The position numbers and the translations under genes were made by a program. A stretch of DNA of 64,000 nt from Rhizophagus clarus (lineage: Eukaryota; Glomeromycota; Glomeromycetes; Glomerales; Glomeraceae), in assembly GCA_015698045.1 (NCBI GenBank), contig BLAL01000176.1, positions 496,001 to 560,000 on the forward strand, in the 5' to 3' direction. The notes below the pieces were generated by a model. That model was not told the DNA's origin and ran no database searches. It was given only the letters and a program-made list of their open reading frames with translations. Shown here piece after piece: positions 59,666 to 64,000 of this stretch. Each line of letters opens with the position of its first letter. The first letter of the stretch is position 1.

Positions 59666-61885
59666 TTATTCTTCCTTCTTAAGAACGATTGAACCATTTT
59701 CAACTTCTAATGGTATACCAGTTTCATTTATAGCAACTTTTCCTTCACCATCAAATTCTTTCCTTTCAACCTTCCATTTCTTAACTTGTCCTTTCTTATT
59801 CTTCAAACCTTCGTCAATGATATTAACAATTACTTTATTAAAACCTAACCAAAATGCTACATTAATTAAAATAATTGCAACGTGTCCACAGAAATAGAGC
59901 AATTTCCAAACATATAAAGAATTTCTTAATGTCAGGATATTAAACGGTATAACTATATAATTAATCATGGTTTGCGTGAATAACCAACCAAAAAAATTAT
60001 ACAATGGTTTTAATGATGAATATTTTGGTGTTAGGAAAATTGGTCGAATATCACGACGAAGCACTGTTTAAGGTAGAGATTAAGGATTTAATCATTTTTT
60101 TTTTTTAAAAAAGAAAAATCGTGTCGTATTTATAAGAATAAACTTACGTCGATGAATACTTTGAACAAAAGCTCCACTAACGAAAGTCACTAAATGAAAA
60201 TAAGTCGTCAATTTGTATATTAACAATAATAATACTTTTAAAAAAAAGTTATATGATCATGTTATATACTTACAATAATATCCAGGATAAAATCCATGCC
60301 AAATAGCACTTGTTCCAAAAGTAGCAATAGTTGAAAAGAAGTTTGGTTTTTTGCCAGGTGGAGTTACTCTAAGATATACATAATTTCTTAACCATTTATT
60401 TGTATTTATGTTCCATGTATCCAAGAGAGATTTGATGTTATCGGCCGTTTCATATGCAATAATATCAATATTTGACACGCGATCCCTATATAAAGTCAAG
60501 ATAATATATATATATATATATATATATGATATATGATTTGTATAAAGAATAAAATATATGCGTTAAAATTCTGTTAAAATTTTACCATTTTGCATCGCCA
60601 CGTTCATCGTATCCATTAAATCCTAACCCAGAAAGGATACATGCACCTTCAGCAAGTAACCAAACGATATAATATTTTAATCGAGCACAAAAAGATGCTA
60701 TTTGTATATATAATAATCTAATCAAAAATAAATAAATAAAAGAATAAATAAGTAACATGATTATTTTTTCTATAAAAAAAAAAAATGTGATATAATCAAC
60801 ATACTTGTTAAAGAACGATATATTTTTAAATTCTTCACTTAAAGTCCAATCCATTGGATAATTATTTCCAAAAGTTACAATACAGAGAATAAAAAAAATA
60901 CCAAAACATAATTTACTCATAGCAGGGATAAATCCATTTGGTACATAATATCTTGCTGATTCATCCGTACCAATATCTGATTTTTTATTAAAATGAAAAT
61001 CTACAAGTTTAAGTGGTTTAAGGTGTAAATCCTTTTTAGTTTTTTCAGTTCGATCAGATTCAATAAAATTTTTATCAACACGGAACAATTTCATATTAGT
61101 GAATTGACGATAATCCATAAATTCAAATGCTGGTCCGACCATAAATCCACCAAAAAAGAATATATAACCTAAATATTCCAAGATTGATGGCATCGAAGTA
61201 ATTGCTTTACTTCTTTGATACGGTGTTAACTCCTAATTTTTTTTTAAAAAACGCGTAAAATAATTAAATCATGTTGAAAGGACAATAATTTGGTGTTAAT
61301 GGTCATACAAACTTTAATAGGTTTACGGCCATCAAATATGTTGAACGCGAATGACGTTAGTTTAATGACTAACACCATTTGTGGACCTGTCGAATCATAT
61401 TTATCATATGTCGTGCGGTCAAGTTGCCGGTATATGTGACTATTTATTATATACATATAAATAATATATTTAATATATATATTAGTAGGCGGAAAAAGGC
61501 AAAAAAGATTTGTGTAACGAATGGTATCACATGATATACAAATTAGTAAACTATTTACTTACTTAATACTCAAATGTCCCAAAGCATATAAGAAAACAAG
61601 TCTTGGACCCCAAACACCTTTAACAAAAGACATAATAGCATAGGAAATCAAAGAACCTCCTAACATCACATAAAATGCACTTGATAAATCGAAAATTTCA
61701 AATAGAATTATAATTGCTACGGTTATCGAAAATAAGTGTTTAAGATTTGGGTTATGTGGTAAGCGTTTATAAATTAATGCTAAAGGATATGATGCTAATA
61801 ATGTGAATATCATTTTTAAATGGTCGGTTGAAACTCCACCGACTGAAGTGGATAATTTTGAAAAGAAATCGTCTAACATTGGCAT
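59666..61885 (-). CDS. ALE1: ALE1/LPCAT-type lysophospholipid acyltransferase (MBOAT)
   Basis: Seven exons: 61885-61563, 61439-61313, 61232-60805, 60717-60586, 60485-60274, 60189-60148 and 60063-59666; all joins in phase, 553 residues. Many hydrophobic helices give an ER multi-pass protein. MBOAT marks: YDSTGPQMVLVIKLTSFAFN, GYIFFFGGFMVGPAFEFMDY, RLKYYIVWLLAEGACIL, GLGFNGYDE, the Asn-region NTNKWLRNYVYLR and the catalytic His in SAIWHGFYPGYYLTF (about residue 400). It transfers acyl groups to lysophospholipids (the Lands cycle, chiefly lyso-PC and lyso-PE). The protein ends KKEE, a dilysine ER-retrieval signal. The symbol follows the yeast orthologue and is by similarity. Confidence 0.92.
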
Positions 61886-62810
61886 TGTTTTTTTTTATTT
61901 TCTTGTAGAAAAAAAGGAAAGAAGAAAAGAAAGTGACGGGGTAATTAAAAAAATTTAGCCTATTAATATATCATAAAAAAAAAATCGGCACGATTCGTGT
62001 TATTTAGTTAATGAATGTAACGAGGTTTTTCCTCTCTGGATGGGCTTTAAATCAAAGCCATTTTATATTTATTTTTTTTTTCCACAAAAAAAAAAAAAAA
62101 AAAAATATTTTTAAAAAGTCGTTAACTATTCGTGTTAATATAAATTGCCCCAATTTTAGATCTACATTTTTGTTATAGTGATTTTTTTTATATATAACAT
62201 ATATCACATGATATTGGATAAATGATATAATTGATAATATATAAACGTCAGTTTATTAGATAATATCTTATTCGTTACCCGCCCACAAAAATATCATCAT
62301 CCAGAAAAAAAAAAATTGATCTACCCCAACCGCACTACCTATGTGTAACGTTGTGGGTTTCATAATACAGTACATGTGAAAAAATATGACAAAAATTGGG
62401 GCAAAATAACGTTAAATTTGACACGCAGGTAATCCAAATATTTCTTTTTAATAAAATAAACTAGATTATCTACAAAAACAATTTTTTTTTTTTTTTTTTT
62501 TTTTTCAGGATTTTCTTTTCATGTGCATTTAATACAAATATATGCAAGAAAAAAAAAATATATATATATATTTGAAGAAAAAGAATAATATCTTTTGAAC
62601 CAATTTTTAATATTGTTTTTATAACAATAATAAATACTTTTTTAGTTTATAATAAAATTTACAATTAAATAATAATAATAAAAAAAAAATCCATTTGATA
62701 ATTATGTAAAAATGAATAAGTATAATGAATGATATTGTAAGTGCAATAATGTCTCTAAATTATATATGAATTATTATTAAAAAAAAACAAATATGACAAT
62801 ACAATGATTT
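61886..62810. other. intergenic
   Basis: Lies between two minus-strand genes, so it should hold the promoter of the acyltransferase gene and the 3' region of the cytidylyltransferase gene. Long homopolymers and (AT)n are the main content. No gene. Confidence 0.5.
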
Positions 62811-64000
62811 TTAAGGAAATGATAGATCAGATTGTTCCTGTTGGTCCTGCGGATCCTTCTGGTCACCTTTGATATAGTCAATTACTCTCTTTACGGGAGA
62901 GACACTTCTTGAACGATGTAACTGATCCTCATCCGAAGAATTGTTTCTATTTGATTGTGAATCTTCCTCTGTAGCAGATCCTCCTCGGGAACGTCGACGG
63001 AAAATCTTATACTAAATAAAAGAATTGTCAATAAAAATTCATTATAAAATGAACCAAGTTAAATTTGACGTACCACTACACTGTCGGCACCAAACATTCC
63101 CGCGAATCCCTTAACGTACTCCTGACTCCGATTTTCCCAAATTGCAAGTGTTTGTGCCAACTCATTTTTAAATCCGGAAAAATCATTTGATAATTCCACT
63201 TTGGTTCCATGCCAATTTTGATGAATCGAAGATCGAATATCAGAAATCGATTTTTTCATGTTGATTTCTTTCTCCTAAAAATTTAACAATGTATGAGATA
63301 ATTGTCGATAAAAATTATGGAGAAAAATAAAAACTAATAAACATACTTTTAAAAAACCAATATTCAATTCTTTCGGTGAAACACCTCTTTCGAGGTTACG
63401 TCTAATATATTGATCATAATCTCTAACGATCCGCGTTATAAGATCAGAAGTAGATATACCATCAGTACGTTGTATTGGTAAAAATCTGCCTTGTTCCTTG
63501 ACAAATGCATAAACATCCGACATGTCACCAGAGGAATAAGGGACTGCATCGTGTGCCACGTAATCAATCTCATGTAGATCCAAGAATTCTTGGGTTACTA
63601 TCCAAGGGGCATGTTCAATAACTTCATCCGCCCATTTGCAATGCCTTATTGATTCTGCACGTTCCTTCTCATTAAGGACAGTTTTACCCTTCTTCTTATG
63701 GGTTGTCTCGTCATCACACACTAAAATTAATAAATATATTATTAACTTAAAATATGTAAAAAAAAAAATAAAATAAAATAAAAGTACCTCCTACAAGCAA
63801 ATAAACGTTTGGTAGGATTGTTTTCGCTTGTTCTAAAGACTTTGCATGCCCAATATGAAATAAATCATATATTCCATCACAATAAATGCGAACAGGCCTA
63901 TCAGTTGGAGGAGGATTTATTTTGAAAGGATAACATTTTGCAATTTGTTCAATCTTTTCTTTTCCAGATAATGTTGAATTTTGAACAAATAAAGGTTCTG
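62811..64000 (-). CDS. PCT1: CTP:phosphocholine cytidylyltransferase, 5' end outside window
   Basis: Exons 63788 to beyond 64000, 63720-63347, 63274-63074 and 63011-62811, in phase. This is the rate-limiting Kennedy-pathway enzyme that makes CDP-choline from CTP and phosphocholine at nuclear/ER membranes. Catalytic domain: [20 protein letters not shown] (the HxGH nucleotide-binding motif), [18 protein letters not shown]...[31 protein letters not shown] and [16 protein letters not shown] helical region ([20 protein letters not shown]) should include the lipid-sensing amphipathic helix. The Ser-rich tail with [10 protein letters not shown] is a typical phosphorylation region. The N-terminus and start codon lie beyond the window, so about 70 visible residues precede the first splice. 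Confidence 0.93.

Noticed and set aside
1-64000. tRNA or rRNA genes
   Set aside because: No cloverleaf with a GGTTCRANNCC box or rRNA-like GC-rich block was seen by eye; a covariance-model scan would be needed to exclude a tRNA fully.

Overview
The window looks like nuclear DNA of an arbuscular mycorrhizal fungus of the Rhizophagus irregularis type. The reasons are the very AT-rich, homopolymer-rich sequence, genes split by short GT-AG introns (mostly 50-100 bp), and a local expansion of tyrosine-kinase-like (TKL) protein kinases with a CX2C...CX2C N-terminal domain, plus a BTB gene, hAT and pogo-type transposons and mitochondrial proteins of fungal type. I see no prokaryotic operons, rRNA, tRNA or CRISPR. 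The organism name is inferred from family content, not from a database search.

Layout. 0-3 kb: decayed mobile DNA, including a BED-finger/hAT transposase relic (2.05-2.97 kb). 3.4-9.1 kb: a decayed and an intact copy of a small, probably myristoylated coiled-coil protein gene, flanking kinase gene A (4.43-6.27 kb, minus). 10.9-12.4 kb: kinase gene B, which has lost most catalytic residues (pseudokinase). 16.5-23.1 kb: a same-strand tandem set of a second kinase subfamily, with one relic, intact gene C and frameshifted gene D. 25.7-35.3 kb: kinase gene F is split by a complete pogo/Tigger-like transposon with TA target duplication; the region is framed by two inverted copies of a 650 bp element. 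38.3-40.8 kb: two small spliced genes of unknown function. 42.6-43.2 kb: a decayed membrane-protein gene. 43.8-50.1 kb: kinase gene I (intact) and kinase gene J (nonsense and frameshift). 51.3-53.5 kb: a non-autonomous hAT element with an 8 bp target duplication, then another kinase relic.

From 53.8 kb on the character changes to dense, intact housekeeping genes: a BTB protein, a secretory/membrane protein, a mitochondrial ribosomal L45/Tim44-like protein diverging from an EXO5 exonuclease, an ALE1-type lysophospholipid acyltransferase and a CTP:phosphocholine cytidylyltransferase (running off the window). The last two act in phosphatidylcholine remodelling and synthesis and lie side by side on one strand.

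The main story is gene-family birth and death: one N-terminal-domain/kinase architecture appears as intact, pseudokinase, frameshifted, transposon-split and fragmentary copies, together with duplicated 5' flanks and conserved micro-exons. Exon borders were deduced by hand from splice motifs, reading phase and comparison between copies; they are models, not transcript evidence.
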